Part shown: positions 10,851 to 22,170 of the stretch, one piece after another
How the letters are laid out: each line of letters starts with the position of its first letter
How positions within the stretch are numbered: position 1 is the first letter of the stretch
Assembly: GCA_038380435.1 (NCBI GenBank)
Contig: JAWZYU010000028.1
Span: 22,800,201-22,864,200 of the forward strand
Source: Ryuthela nishihirai
Taxonomy: Eukaryota; Arthropoda; Arachnida; Araneae; Heptathelidae
Length of the DNA stretch: 64,000 nucleotides
Direction of reading: 5' to 3'
Notes under the pieces: generated by a model
Databases searched by the model: none
Told to the model about the DNA's origin: nothing
What the model saw: the letters and a program-made list of their open reading frames with translations, nothing else
Made by a program: the position numbers and the translations under genes

Positions 10851-11107
10851 GTTCCCATTCACAAGAGAGTGTCTCATTTGAAAGGTATTAACGTTCTGCA
10901 CCACGAGAAGGCATCATAACAGGGGATCTTAATTTGATTGGATCAGCTACAGTGGCGTCTTGTTTAGCAGCAGTGAACTTTTTTTTCCGTTTCACCGCAG
11001 AGATGGACTCAACTGATACGAAATATGAAAGAAAATACCTGTGTTGCAAAAAAATTATCAGAAACCAGATGCTCTTCACGATTTGATGCTACTAAACCTC
11101 TGTTTAT

Positions 11108-11303
11108 TAAAAAAAAATACCCCCTCAAGCAGCTGCTTGCCACAGAGGTCTGACAGGAGCCTGTCAGTTTATATGCCAAAGTAGAAGGTCTGAGAGGATG
11201 GCAGGACCTCAGCAGAAAAACGACACATACAACCATGCCTTACCCGGGGCTCGAACCCAGGTCCCTCAGATCAGTAGCCAAGCGCGCTAACCACTCGGCC
11301 ATC
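11108..11303 (-). mobile_element. SINE-B, full length, minus strand
   Basis: On the minus strand it begins with a tRNA-like head (GGCCGAGTGGTTAGCGCGCT, then B box GGTTCGAGCCCCGG). It continues through the family body to CAAGCAGCTGCTTGAGGGGG and an ATTT/T tail. The D-arm with a long variable part suggests a serine- or leucine-type tRNA ancestor; this is inference. Confidence 0.88.
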
Positions 11304-11494
11304 TGAAATTTGCCAAGCGTTGTTTGATATAACTGAAAGCGAACGTCAGCCACCAACAGCTTGGTGTTCATGAAACAATCCTTAAATAGAAAGCATGATC
11401 ATTTTGACATGACGTTGATGTGCGTCATTTGGAAAGATTTATTGTAAAGTATTGATGTTGTCAATAAAGCTCTACAGGCGACTGGTATTGAACT

Positions 11495-12150
11495 TTGTAC
11501 CATTATGAAATTATACGGTACTTTCAGCTCATTTTCAAGATACTCGCAATAAATTTGATGTATTTGAGGCTATGGCAAAAAACGTCATCCGACTATAAGG
11601 AATGTACGCAACGTAAACGAACAGGAACTCGATTTTCCGATGAAGTTTTGAATAATACAGACTCAAGTTTAAGTCGGTTACAATGACGAGAGTAGCATGC
11701 AAAATACTGTATGAAAGGTTTAATTTTCTTTTAGGTAGATTTATGGCCAATGATGAAGTGGTTTCTAAAGCAATGGAACTAATTAACATATATCCTTCAG
11801 ATCTCGAAGATGGATTTATTAATGGTTTTTTGCCATTTTCACGATTGCATGAGGATAAGAAAACCTGTGGCAGAAATGATCTGTGCACAAATAGACGGTA
11901 AGCTTGTTACTAGTTTTCTTAATGTGAATATTTCATTTAGAATGTCTTTCCATTTTTGGAACGAGTTGGGAAGGAGAGCAGAGCGTACCTTTTCAAAGCT
12001 GAATCTAATCAAAATTTGTCTCCGGTCAACCATGGGGCATAAACGACTGTCATCCCTCGCAATACTTTCAGTTGAAAGCGATGTTACGCGATAAATTACA
12101 TTCGAAGATATTATTTGGGAATTGGCGCATTAAAAAGTGTCTCAAAGTGA
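11495..12150 (+). pseudogene. hAT transposase remnant (ZMYM1-like)
   Basis: The plus strand encodes a decayed hAT C-terminus in shifting frames. The end reads GRRAERTFSKLNLIKICLRS followed by TMGHKRLSSLAILSVESDVT. This is the hAT dimerisation block, in which AERxFSKLxxIKxxLRSTMxxxRLxxLAxLSxE is the recognisable pattern. Upstream frames (11683-11901) carry the preceding EDGFINGFLPF region. No terminal repeats or 8-bp duplications are obvious, so the element borders are unknown. Confidence 0.8.
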
Positions 12151-12849
12151 ATATTATTTAAGTTTCCTATTATGATTTTTTAATTTCCTTAAATTGTTTA
12201 ATTTGTTATTGTTTTCTGTTTTCACTAGCTGCAAAATTTACACATCAGATATCTAATTAATAAATTTAATTTCGATTTTGTATTTTTTTATTTTTGTAAT
12301 TTAGATTTTTTTTTTCATGTGAAATATTTTCATCGGTCGTAGGCACTGTGCCTATTGGATAAAACGGCGCTGAAGATATGGCAACTTGCATGTCAGAACT
12401 GCTTGTTCAAAACACTCCAAACTTAGGTTACAGTGATTGGTGGAGTGGCTGTCACTGTGACATTCTGCAAATCTAATCTCTGAATTACTCATAGGGTGTG
12501 ATCTCAACAGAGCTGCCAATATTGCATGACGAAAATTACGATTTGGGAGAGTGGGAAATCGGAGCAAAACAGTTCTGCAGTTTATGGTGCTCATGCACCG
12601 TTTTTTAACGCAACGCTCGACTTCCGGAATCTTAGCGGCGACCAAAAAATCAAATTTTTCCAGAATTATACAAATTATCTTAATATTACTTCTGTAACCC
12701 CCCCAAACACACACACACTAAATATGCGATTTAAACTACTCACAAAAGCGTCTTAATATCACAGAAAAAATATTCGACAAAAGTGCCGATCCGGCAATGA
12801 CCGCCATCTTTTTTTTTAAACCAACGGCCCATGGATCGACATTCTGCCC
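12151..12849. other. Unannotated DNA
   Basis: AT-rich. Open frames on both strands at 12352-12756 overlap and match no family I know. A CA run lies at about 12706-12717. Confidence 0.4.
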
Positions 12850-13460
12850 TCAGTTTTGCCTAATATTCAACTTCTTGGAAAGTTCTACAAATAATAACAT
12901 AAACAATCTTATTACTAGCAGTAAAGAGGCCGCAAAACGAGAATATGCTGAGTAAAGAATATAATGATAAACGTTCATTCCTAAACTTATAATGATAAAC
13001 GTTCATTGCAAAACTCAATAATTTCGTCGGAGACAGCTATTCAAACAAGAACATACCGCTAAACAACGAATTGTTCCGCAATTTAGGAAAACCCCAGTAC
13101 AAAATTATCAAGATAACCATTTTAACCTAAACATACTGCTAAACAACGAACAACCGCCCCGCCCTTTTCAATGACCAAAGCTTAAAAAATAAAACTAAGC
13201 AATTCACTGCTGATCTGAAGAATAAAAAAGACCCCGGAACTAAATAATCCCATCAAAGACAACAAACCTGAAACATATGAATTATCCTAAATAATTAATC
13301 GCCGATCCACAGTATGAAAAAGCCCCTGGAACTAAATAATTCCATCAGAGAAAACAAGCCGAAAAAACACAATCGTAAACAATACACAGCCATTCGCATT
13401 ATTAAAAAATACCCAGAACAAGATAATCCTATCGGAGGCAACTAGAGGCCCTACATAAGT
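12850..13460. repeat. Degenerate tandem repeat, period roughly 100 bp
   Basis: The phrase GGAACTAAATAATCCCATCA at about 13237 recurs with changes near 13328 (GGAACTAAATAATTCCATCA) and 13417 (GAACAAGATAATCCTATCGG). Further echoes of AAACATACCGCTAAACAACG and its relative lie near 13049 and 13130. ATAATGATAAACGTTCATT occurs twice near 12960 and 12990. No coding potential. Confidence 0.6.
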
Positions 13461-13659
13461 AGAGGTTGGACATCTCAAAATTAAATTGAACGCCATGTTT
13501 TGTCGTCGCTCGGATTGTTTAGCTTGCATAGCAGAATGGTATTGCACGGTACTTATGGATTCCGGAAAAGGGTAGGGTAATATTTGATACAGATTTCAGT
13601 GTTCATGATTGGAAGCACTTTAAAAAACGACTAGAAAAGGAAAATTAAATTTTAGGGCT

Positions 13660-14560
13660 TTTTTATAAGTATAATTTCGCTTTGTTGTCTGTAGACATCG
13701 AACTTTTTTGTTTATACAGATAAATAAAAAATTCTTTTTGTGTTAGATAGGAATTAATGATATATTACGATTTGCATTTTTCGAATCTCCCAAAAGTTTT
13801 AACTGCGCCCTCTAACTGTGGAAAAAGTTGAAAATTCAAAATATGAAACGATGTACAATAGTTATGTTAGAAGTTTAAAATTTTGGTGTTGAAATGTGAA
13901 GGTTACCATTGGCAACAGTCACGACCCTTTAGACCCAGGAGGGGAGGTGAATGCAATTTTTTTTGTTTTAACAGAAAAGTGTATATTTTTAGATATAAAT
14001 TAATAATTCCTTTTGGGTGGACAAGTATTGATGAAATATTACATTTTGCAAATTTTCCAAAAGCTATAATTGCACCCTCTAACGGTAGGAGAAAAATCCC
14101 GAAAATTTAAAACGAATAATGCAAACGATGAAGTTAGGCTAGAAATTTTGGTCGTTGAATGTGACAGTCTTGAAAATTCCATTGACAACAATGAGTTGAC
14201 CGTAAGCCCAAGATAGGTAAGAAACGGAACTGTTTTGTTTTAAGAGATAATTGGAAATATCTTTTTTTAGTTGGTTACTAATGAAATGTAATTCGCATTT
14301 TCAAAGGTAATTTTAATTTATATCATTAGAAATCACTAAATATCGAAACTAAAACTTTTAACGAATGTTTCAAGTCATCTGTTTATGGTAGAAATTTCGG
14401 CGTGTAGAGTTCTGTTATGGTAGAAATTCCACTGACAGCAATTATCTGCCCACTATTTTCAGAGGAGAATTTTTAAATTTAAGAACTAAAAGACATACTT
14501 TTTATGTTTTATAATTACTAATAAAATTCTACTATGTGCATTTCCCCCATCATACATTAA
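13660..14560 (+). repeat. Repeat E array, plus orientation
   Basis: About three units of the AT-rich repeat also seen at 1225-1850. Each has a GATTTGCA/ATTTTGCA word, a GCCCTCTAACxGTG-type word, and a TTAGxCCCA block. The array begins with TTTCGCTTTGTTGTCTGTAG. The complement of this start returns at the far end of the region near 16020-16095. Confidence 0.7.
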
Positions 14561-14568
14561 AAAAATAA

Positions 14569-14672
14569 GTAACCCCTCAAGCAGCTGCTAGTACAGAGGT
14601 CTGACAGGAGCCTCAGTTTATACTCCATAGTAGAAGGTCCATGAGGATGGCGGGACTTGAGCAGAAAAACAA
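14569..14672 (-). mobile_element. SINE-B, 5'-truncated
   Basis: Contains the 3' half of SINE-B on the minus strand, including a partly mutated CAAGCAGCTGC core. It lies at the junction of plus-oriented and minus-oriented repeat E arrays. Confidence 0.8.
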
Positions 14673-14819
14673 CATCATCCTCAAGCAGCCCTTTTAAGGA
14701 GTGAAAAAGTAGGCAAAAGAAGAACTTCATTCTCTTTGAAAATGAGATTCCCATATGCGCCAGAAGAGATATGCGTTCTTGTAGTTATTTTACACATTCA
14801 GTACCCTCTTACAGTGGAA

Positions 14820-15115
14820 ATTCGAACTACTGCATAATTGAGAAAATAAACTATTAATATTTTATTAGTACCTGTAATGTGCAAAAAAAGTTTTTCATTT
14901 ATCTCAAAGCAAAAAAGTTGCATTTTACCAACGGGACAAATCATTACTATTGGAGTAAACCACTTGACCATTACACTATATGACCAAAATTTTAAGTTTC
15001 TAGCAAAAATAAATCGTTTGCAACATTTATTTAAAGATCTGGTATTTTCCAGCTTTTTTTCGCCGCTAGAGGTCGCCTTTCGAGTTTTAATTTCCGCCTT
15101 TAGCACTCTCTAACA
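14820..15115 (-). repeat. Repeat E unit, minus orientation
   Basis: Same unit as at 13660-14560 but reversed: AAAAGTTTTTCATTTATCTC, CCGCTAGAGGTCGCC and flanking AT-rich blocks. Confidence 0.65.
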
Positions 15116-15179
15116 CTGGAAATTCCAACTGATGGGGATTCGAAAAATGTAAATATTAATATTTTTGTGAAAAAAATTT

Positions 15180-15243
15180 GTCGACATACGGGATTCGAAC
15201 CCGCATCTCTCCAGAAACATGCTGTTTAACTAACGCCAACTTT
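15180..15243 (-). repeat. tRNA-like sequence, minus strand
   Basis: The minus strand has a T-arm/B-box (GGGTTCGAATCCCGTATGTC) preceded by an A-box-like TTAGTTAAACAG. It is flanked by A-rich TTTTTCACAAAAAA-type sequence rather than a closed acceptor stem. A tRNA-derived repeat is likelier than a working tRNA gene. Confidence 0.5.
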
Positions 15244-15493
15244 TTTCACAAAAAAAACATTTATTGATCTATATACGTTTAAATGCCTACAAGTAACGCT
15301 GAGATTATCAAATATTGTTTAAATCATTAATAACGCTAAATAGGGTGATGTGACTTTATTATTTATTTCAATCTTACTCGGAGCACTAAAAAAAGAAATA
15401 TTTGCCACCCGAGATCATAGATGGCACCAAAAGAAGGCGCCCAAAATTCACGGGAAGATTGATTGTCATTATTAATAGAAAAAAGACAGATGG

Positions 15494-15565
15494 CATTAGT
15501 TCAACAGGTTAAATACTCTGGCATATTTCTGTAAAGATGCGGGTTCGAATCCCGTATGTCAGCGA
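15494..15565 (+). repeat. tRNA-like sequence, plus strand, inverted partner
   Basis: TTAGTTCAACAGG and GGGTTCGAATCCCGTATGTC are an A-box/B-box pair matching the copy at 15180-15243 in the opposite orientation. The two inward arms and the following AACGCTGAGATTATCAAAT blocks (15296 and 15647) show this is a repeated unit. I could not close an acceptor stem. Confidence 0.5.
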
Positions 15566-15699
15566 AATTTTTTCCACAAAAATAAATTGATTTATAGACG
15601 TTTAAACGTCTATAAATTGATTTATAGACGTTTAGACGTCTAAAGGTAACGCTGAGATTATCAAATATTATTTAAATCATTAATATTTTGTTAGTGCCT

Positions 15700-16100
15700 G
15701 TAAAACAAATAAATATTCATTTATCTCTAAAAAACTTTTCATTTTTGCATCCCCTTTTGTCTAAGACGGCAAAGCCTTGTTGCCATTGTAAACCTTCTGA
15801 CCGTAACACTCTACTACCAAAATTTCGGATTTCCAGTGTAAATAGTTTGTTTGCAATATTCGTTTGAAATCTTATCGTTTTCCAGCTTTTCCCACCGCTA
15901 GAGGACGCTATTAAAGCTATTGAAATTTTTCAAAATTGCGAATCGCAATATTTGTTTGACACTTATCCAACCCAAAAAGAATTTTTCATTTAGCTTTAAA
16001 AGTAAAAAAAAAATTGATTGTCTATAGACGGACAGACAGGTGAAAAGACAGACAACAGTTAACAGAGAGACGAACACACAGACGACAAATTGTTATGTTA
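15700..16100 (-). repeat. Repeat E unit, minus orientation, with GACAGA-rich end
   Basis: Reversed repeat E containing CCGCTAGAGGACGCT and ending in ACAGACAGGTGAAAAGACAG. That end is the mirror of the array start at 13676. Together with 13660-14560 it outlines a composite inverted structure of about 2.4 kb. Confidence 0.65.
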
Positions 16101-17559
16101 GCTAAATCTGCGTTTATTTGAAAAGTTTGGGTTCTGAAAATAAACTTTTATTCACTTTAGAAGGTTAGCCTTGCAAAAAAAAAAATCGAGAACCAGAGAC
16201 CGCATAAAATATACGTATGTACTAACAGAAAAATCGAATAAATCGTTCGATACGATAAAAAGCTATCATACTATATAAATTCACTTATGTTTTTTTTAAT
16301 CCTACTGAAAACAAACGTTAGGGCTTTTAACCTTATTTTACACCTTAAGAAGGTTGGCTACTCGTGGCGCTACTAGTGAGCTGAGTGCAGTATACTGCAG
16401 GTTTACTCCAAAATCAGATATGCCAGGCATAAGACCCATTCAAGTTATAAAGTCTGTCATCTCCCATAGATAGGCAAGTTCTCTAATTTGTATTATATCC
16501 TTCACTCTAATGTTTCCGAATCTATGTAATCCAATTAGCGTTTAGTTGGCCAGAACTGGGAGAGTTGGGTATAGGTTAAATAAACACACATTTAGGCACT
16601 TATGACTTTTAACTCTGTAAACGAATTTAGATGTGGACTTTGTCATATGTTCTGTCCGGAAATGATCATCTGCAGTCATAGATTTTCTCTGGTTGGTACG
16701 CAGGTATGGCCACAAGCAAGCACAGATTAAGAAGTGAAGACACAGCTGTACCTTGAGTGCAGTAAAAGGGTTAAATCGGAAGCAATTCTTCCCTTTAACA
16801 TTCATCAATTAGGAAAAGGGCAAAAATATTGTACAATTTGGAGGCATATTTTCGTAAGTGTAAAACAGAAAAACCCTTAAAAAACGGATTTTAAACCAAA
16901 AAACGGAGTAGTTGGCAGCTCTGTCTCGTTGTATGGTCTTTAAAGTCACTGAGGAGAGGAGAAACAATGGCCATCAGGTTTTGACTCATCATGACAGGAA
17001 ATCAATATCCACCAGGATACTGATTTTCTATCATCTTGATTTTTTTTTCTTCTGAAATTGAAGTGGAATCCAAACTACAGCAGCACATAAAGCTAAAAAT
17101 AAGGCTTGGGAGTATTTCACAGATATTTGAGATCCCACCAACCTTTAAGCATACTACTGTGAGAATCTGGCGTTAGAGCTTGAAGGAATCCTGGATCAAG
17201 TACAGATCTATCATCTGTACACCCAGTTCTAAGGTTGTGTAGGATTAAAGTCCGGAAAATGGGTAGTAACTAAACCTCCCACTTATTCGTCTTGCAAAAC
17301 AATGGACAGACAAATGCCAACATTAGTCGAAATGTATTTTTCCATATCTTCGTATTTTCCTGAGTTTTTGGGTCCTGAAGAGCAAAGCGAAATGCTTTTT
17401 GCTATCTTTCACTGTAATGTCCTGGAGTCGTACAACAGGGCGTACACAGTGGAGGATATGTACCTTCCTTCATACCCTTCTTGTTCATCTGCTTTTGGGC
17501 CAGACATGCTATGCTAACTTGTTTCGTTATAGACTGATCTCTGATACCTCGTACTATTT
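16101..17559. other. Unannotated DNA
   Basis: No family recognised. Plus-strand frames between 17302 and 17520 immediately precede an RNase H remnant and may belong to the same LINE-J. The minus-strand frame at 16542-16808 is open for 88 residues but resembles nothing I know. Confidence 0.35.
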
Positions 17560-17722
17560 TCCCCACCAGAAGCTCTGTCATCTACAGCACAGGTACCAAT
17601 TCGTTGCTTTTGGGTACCTGATCATGTCGGTATCAGGACAAATGACCTGTCACATGCTGCTGCAAGGTCAGAAATTCCTCTATTTGGTTCTCAATTGCTG
17701 GTTCCAAACCTGGACTTCGACA
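17560..17722 (+). pseudogene. LINE-J RNase H fragment
   Basis: One frame reads FWVPDHVGIRTNDLSHAAAR then a VPNLDF block, matching the RNase H end of the LINE-J at 6119-6998 (FLWVPDHVGIGGNDLADAAA and VPYLDF). Homology stops abruptly where repeat C begins, so the LINE was probably disrupted by it. Confidence 0.75.
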
Positions 17723-17872
17723 AACCTATCTTCCTATTTCTCTTTGCTCGTCATTTGTCGGTTTGTGGATTTGTCAAAACAGTTGTTCCACACATATCTT
17801 TCAAACGCGATGAACAAACTTAATGATTTATATTCCAAATGAAAACTTATGACTGAGGGAGTATCGTATAAA

Positions 17873-17966
17873 TAAATAAATACCCCCTCGAGCAGCTGCT
17901 TGCCACAGAGGTCTGACAGGAGCCTGTCAGTTTATATGCCGGAATATGTCTGAGAGGATGGTAGGA
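17873..17966 (-). mobile_element. SINE-B, 5'-truncated, inside repeat C
   Basis: The 3' half of SINE-B (CAGCTGCTTGCCACAGAGGT on the plus strand) interrupts repeat C. TATAAA occurs on both sides (17868 and 17967 regions), a possible short duplication. Confidence 0.8.
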
Positions 17967-18345
17967 TATAAAAATTGACCCCCCCCCCCTAAAAAGGGGA
18001 TATATTAAAATGATCTGCTATATCTTCAGAACTCAAGGGCCGAAGTAACGAGCTGTGCATTAAATAAAAACTTGTGACGCGGGGAGTGTCATAATAAAAA
18101 ATCGACTCCCCATGCTTCCCCCTAAAAAAGGTGAAATATAATGATTGTTTCACTTTGGATTAATTCATAAATAATTTCTGTTATGATCTGTGATTGAACG
18201 AATGCAACTTATTTGAGGTGTATTAATTTCTATTATATGTAATTTTGTAAAAAAAAGAAAAATGTTTCGATGATAATTTATTAATTTTTTCAAGCCTTAT
18301 ATAGAAACATAAACATCAAAATGCAAGATCATAAAACATTTGACA

Positions 18346-18380
18346 CTGCATTTTGTGAGAGTAACTCTCACAAAATGCAG
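18346..18380. repeat. Perfect 17-bp inverted repeat, 1-base spacer
   Basis: CTGCATTTTGTGAGAGT at 18346-18362 is followed after a single A by its exact reverse complement at 18364-18380. Partial complementarity extends outward. It lies within repeat C copy 1. Confidence 0.85.
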
Positions 18381-19053
18381 GGTCAAAAGGGATAAAATGC
18401 TACAGAGACAACAAGGAAGATGTGTCCTTGGGGGAACATCATTGATCAGCAGTGCAGGAATTAGTTTGCAAGTTTCAGTCAGGAGATTTGTCACTAAGGA
18501 TGAAATACATCCTGGTTGCCTTCAGAGCTTGAGAACATTGAATGTGGGCTATAAAAATATATCCCTTTGATTTCTTCCCCACTAAAAAGAAATGTGAAAG
18601 CTATGATTTCCAAATGCAAGGGTCTACAATTATGAGTTAGGTGTCAAATGAAAGTTGATATAACCTTCGCAGACTACGAATTATTCCTTCCAATATTCTT
18701 CCCTCCCCTAAAAGGGGGCGAAAATTTAGGGAGGTCGACCTAACGAATTATATCTCAAAGCTTGTGACATCTCCATTGTCATGGGCTACCTCAAACACAA
18801 CTCAAAAAAACGAGTGAAAATGTGATCGATGTTTGAGTCGTATTTCAAACGAAAGTTTCTAAAGCTGTGTTTTTAATGACAAAGAAAAAAAAATGTAAAA
18901 AAAACCCTATCTATATATGCACCCTAAAAAGTAGAAAACCTGAAGCATATCGGTTCAATGGACAATAGGGCGTCGATTTGCATACGTCTAAATTTTTTAT
19001 ACGTCTAAGAGTATCTAGGCATTAACGCTCAAAATCTTATCCTTAGTTTTCTG

Positions 19054-19466
19054 GAATGGAGTGACTCCAGTCGTTAGCATGCAGGCTCGTAATCTGCATT
19101 TCCCAGGTTCGAGTGTCAGCTAGGTCAGCATTGAGATTTATCCGCAAAACTGCTCGCCCTGCCCGCAGTCACTAGGGGACACTGATAGGCTTGGAATGGC
19201 TGCCGTCCGTCAGATGGGATGTTCAGCTGTTGCTCCTTGTGCGGGAGAGCTGTACTTTGTGCGCGTTAAAGAACATACTGGATGACCTTGATGTGAGGAT
19301 ACCATCTGTCTCACTTTGATGTGAGACAGTGACCTTGATGTGAGGATACCAAACAGTTGTCCATTGGATCCCCTCCCCCAACCTTCTCTGAACCTTCGGG
19401 GTCCTTGACATTGCAATTTAGCCCATTGTGTGAAAAAAAGTGCCGCTCAGGTAAAACAACCCAATC
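19054..19466 (+). mobile_element. SINE-A, full length, old, with internal duplication
   Basis: Diverged head with B box GGTTCGAGTGTCAGC, full body, and tail AAACAACCCAATC. An internal duplication of about 34 bp (CTTGATGTGAGGATACCA at about 19287 and 19333) separates it from other copies. Flanks AGTTTTCTGG and AGTTTCTGG are a possible imperfect target duplication. Confidence 0.85.
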
Positions 19467-19729
19467 TCAGTTTCTGGGGTACAAAACGACTTTACTCTGA
19501 TATTGCTGCCCCTTTAGCTGAAAAGTGTTAGAATATACTGAAGTAGTGTTAGGTATACTATTCGCCACTGTTTTCCATGGTTTGTGTGAAGGACCTAAAC
19601 TACCATCACACACTGCTTCGCAAAATTATGAATACTGCATCGCATAAGTATATTATCTCGCTACAAAGTTATGAAAGTCATTAAAAGCATGACAAAGTAA
19701 ACTCAAGTGCGACACGGGTAGAAAGCTGA

Positions 19730-20015
19730 ACTGACTGACTGATTTCGAAAGGGGACTCATCATTGGAGCGGGATGATAGGAGCATACATCAGAGATGATG
19801 GAACAGCGGAAAATCACGGAGAACAAGTTTATGGAGAATGGCAACAATCTCAAAAAGCGTTCACGAATCATGGTAAATGCGAGAGGAAAATATCTCTGAA
19901 AGGCCTTTGTTGGCACATACTCAACGGCAAAACAGCTGGTACATTTCATCAGCTGAGAGAAATGACCATTTGCAGTGCCTCAAAACCCATTTCATCTATA
20001 ACTATGTAAAGAGAA
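19730..20015 (+). pseudogene. Tc1-like transposase, N-terminal HTH remnant
   Basis: Frames at 19739-20009 read LTDFERGLIIGA, then VYGEWQQSQKAF, then MTICSASKPIS. This follows the DFxxGxIxGAR ... VSRVYxEW layout of the bipartite HTH of Tc1 transposases. It is frameshifted, with no catalytic domain following. It belongs to a different subfamily from Tc1-a. Confidence 0.65.
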
Positions 20016-20151
20016 TTGAAAACTTTGAAGTTTGGGAAGTGTAACAACCATGATACATACGATGAAGTGTTAAGTAGGTGTTTATAATAATTTGGCCACG
20101 CAGTAAGCATATCATAATTATAGGACTACATTGCAGCAAATGAAATATTTT

Positions 20152-22170
20152 TATTACCTATCTTCCTATTGCTTTTCGCATGTCATTTATTGGTTTGTGG
20201 ATTTGTCAAAACAGTTGTTTCACCATATCCTTCGAACTCAATGATTAATGTGTCAAGTGAAAGCTTACGATGCCGGAAGTATCATAGGCTATAAAAAATT
20301 ACTCCCCCATGCTTTCTTCCCCTTAAAAAAGAGGAAAATGGAAACCATTGGTCTGCTGTATCATCGGAACGAGAGGACCAAAAGTAACAAGATATGCATC
20401 AAATGAAACCTTGTGATATGAAGAAGGTTGCAGGTTAAAACAAATTTCGACTCCAGTTTCTTTCCCTTTTAAAAAAGGGAAAATACGAAAAACAAGTTGT
20501 TCCGTTATATCTTCCGAACGCGAAGGCCTACAATTACGAATTAGGTGTGAAATGAAAACTCATATGAAGATCGTCGCAGACTGCTTCGAATATTGCCATT
20601 ACCCCCTCCCCTGTCCAAAAAGGTGGCTGGATATTCGCGGGGATGGACACTTAACGAGTAATACCTCAAAGCTTGTGACGTCTCCAATGTCATGGTCTAC
20701 CTTAAATACGACTCCAAAAATGGGGAGGATAAATGTGGTCAATGTTTATGAGTCATATACCGAAGAGCCAAAACATTACCAGCGCGTCTTTATGCAAATC
20801 GAAGCAACTGCAGGTAAACGACGGCGCATGTGAAGGTCATGAAACGATATAAATAACACCTGTTACTGAGCTCTGTTAAAGTGTTATTCTTGTTCTTCAG
20901 ATGGGAAAGGCAGCGGACACCAAATTTGTTTAGTTTGATAAACGCCAAATTGTAATGGTCAGATGACTGGGTCAGATCATTTCCGAGACAGCAAGGCTTG
21001 TGGAGTGCTCAGGGTCAGCTGTGGTTAGTACCTTCAAAAAGTGGTCTGAAGAGGAAAAAACCAGGAACCAATGGTGCTAGAGGTGAGCGAAGGCTATCCC
21101 ATATGGTACGAGCCAAAAGAAGGCTTAGTGTGGCGCAACTCGCTCGTAATTTGAATACTGGTGATGGGAGTAATGTGTCACAACACACAGTACATCGAAC
21201 CCTGCTGAAAATTGGGGTTGCGTAGCCGCAGGCCGCTCTGAGTGCCCATGCTAACCTCGGTTCACGTTCGAAACACCTATAATGGCCACGTGAGCATCAA
21301 AACTGGTCTTTGAATGATTGGAAGAAGGTCGTCTGGTCCGATGAATCTCGTTTCCTGTTGCACTATATGGACGGGCATCGTTTACCTGGGGAAGTGTTGG
21401 CACCATGGGACTTAAGCTGGTGGAGGAAGTGTAATGTTTGGGCAATGTTCTGCTGGGAAACCCTGGGTCCAGTCATTCATGTCTAGGAAACTAGGACGTC
21501 TACCTAACCTAAACATCATTGCAAACCAGGTACATCCTTTCATGGCAACGTTATATTCCTCTAAAAATGCCTTTTTTCAGCAGGATAATGTGCGTGCCAC
21601 ACTGCCCGGATTGTTCGAGAATGGCTCGTGAAACATGAGAAAGACTTCCAGGTATTGCCCTGGCCAAATTCCCCAGACATCAATCGAGCATCTGTGCTTT
21701 ATATTGGAACAGCATATCCAATCTGCGGCGGCTCAACCACGTAACTTAGAAGAGTTAAAGGACCTGCTGGTAACATGTTGGTACTAGATACCACAAGACA
21801 ACTTTAGAAATCTTGTAGCGCACATGTCTTACCGGGTAAGAGCTATTTTGGCGGCACGTCGAGGACCAACATCATATTGGGCAGGTGGTCATATTGTTTT
21901 GGCTCTTCAGTGTATATTAAATGAAAGTTTCTGAAGGTAGGTGTTTTTAGTGACCAAGATAAAATATAAATAATTTTAACAAAATTTAAAGATACCTTTC
22001 TTTCTATATGCCCCCTAAAAGGGAGAAAATGAACCTAAATCATATCAGTCGATGAATTCGTATTGACTTAAAGGAAGGTAGGATGCCGGCAATTTTGATG
22101 AGTAGGTAAATCGGCGCCCCTTCTTTCTTTGAAGTGATTTCAGTGATTGATTATACCACCTATTTGCTTT
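20152..22170. repeat. Repeat C copy 2, split by Tc1-a
   Basis: The left part 20152-20756 starts with ACCTATCTTCCTATTG and carries the same sub-repeats as copy 1. The right part 21915-22170 resumes at TTAAATGAAAGTTTCTGAAG. It ends in an imperfect palindrome around 22030-22160 (GATGAATTCGTATTGACTTA on one arm, its relative on the other). Confidence 0.75.
20757..21914 (+). mobile_element. Tc1-a copy inside repeat C
   Basis: Both termini are present: CCGAAGAGCCAAAACATTA on the left and GGCTCTTCAGTG on the right, at a TA within repeat C. The transposase is decayed. The HTH part is near 20930-21040 and RAKRRLSVAQLARNLNTGDG near 21105-21165. Next comes WKKVVWSDESRFLLH with the first catalytic D near 21318-21365. 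FFQQDN with the second D is near 21570. An SPDI-type third motif is near 21675. Several frameshifts. The length of about 1.16 kb is usual for a compact Tc1. Confidence 0.9.

Larger units (their letters stand above)
17723..19045. repeat. Repeat C copy 1
   Basis: Starts with ACCTATCTTCCTATT and continues with internal sub-repeats of roughly 130 bp: CATGCTTTCTTCCCC followed by AAAAAAGGGGAAA-type runs and CTTGTGAC-type words. It then has a GGTCGACCTAACGAATTATA block shared with 37694-37715, and the CACCCTAAAAAGTAGAAAA block. It ends near a truncated palindromic tip with CGTCGATTTGCATACG. SINE-B is inserted near the left end and a perfect hairpin sits at 18346-18380. No coding potential. Confidence 0.7.

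Noticed and set aside
15180..15565. Two functional tRNA genes
   Set aside because: A and B boxes are present but I could not form an acceptor stem or clear anticodon arm, and the flanks repeat between copies.
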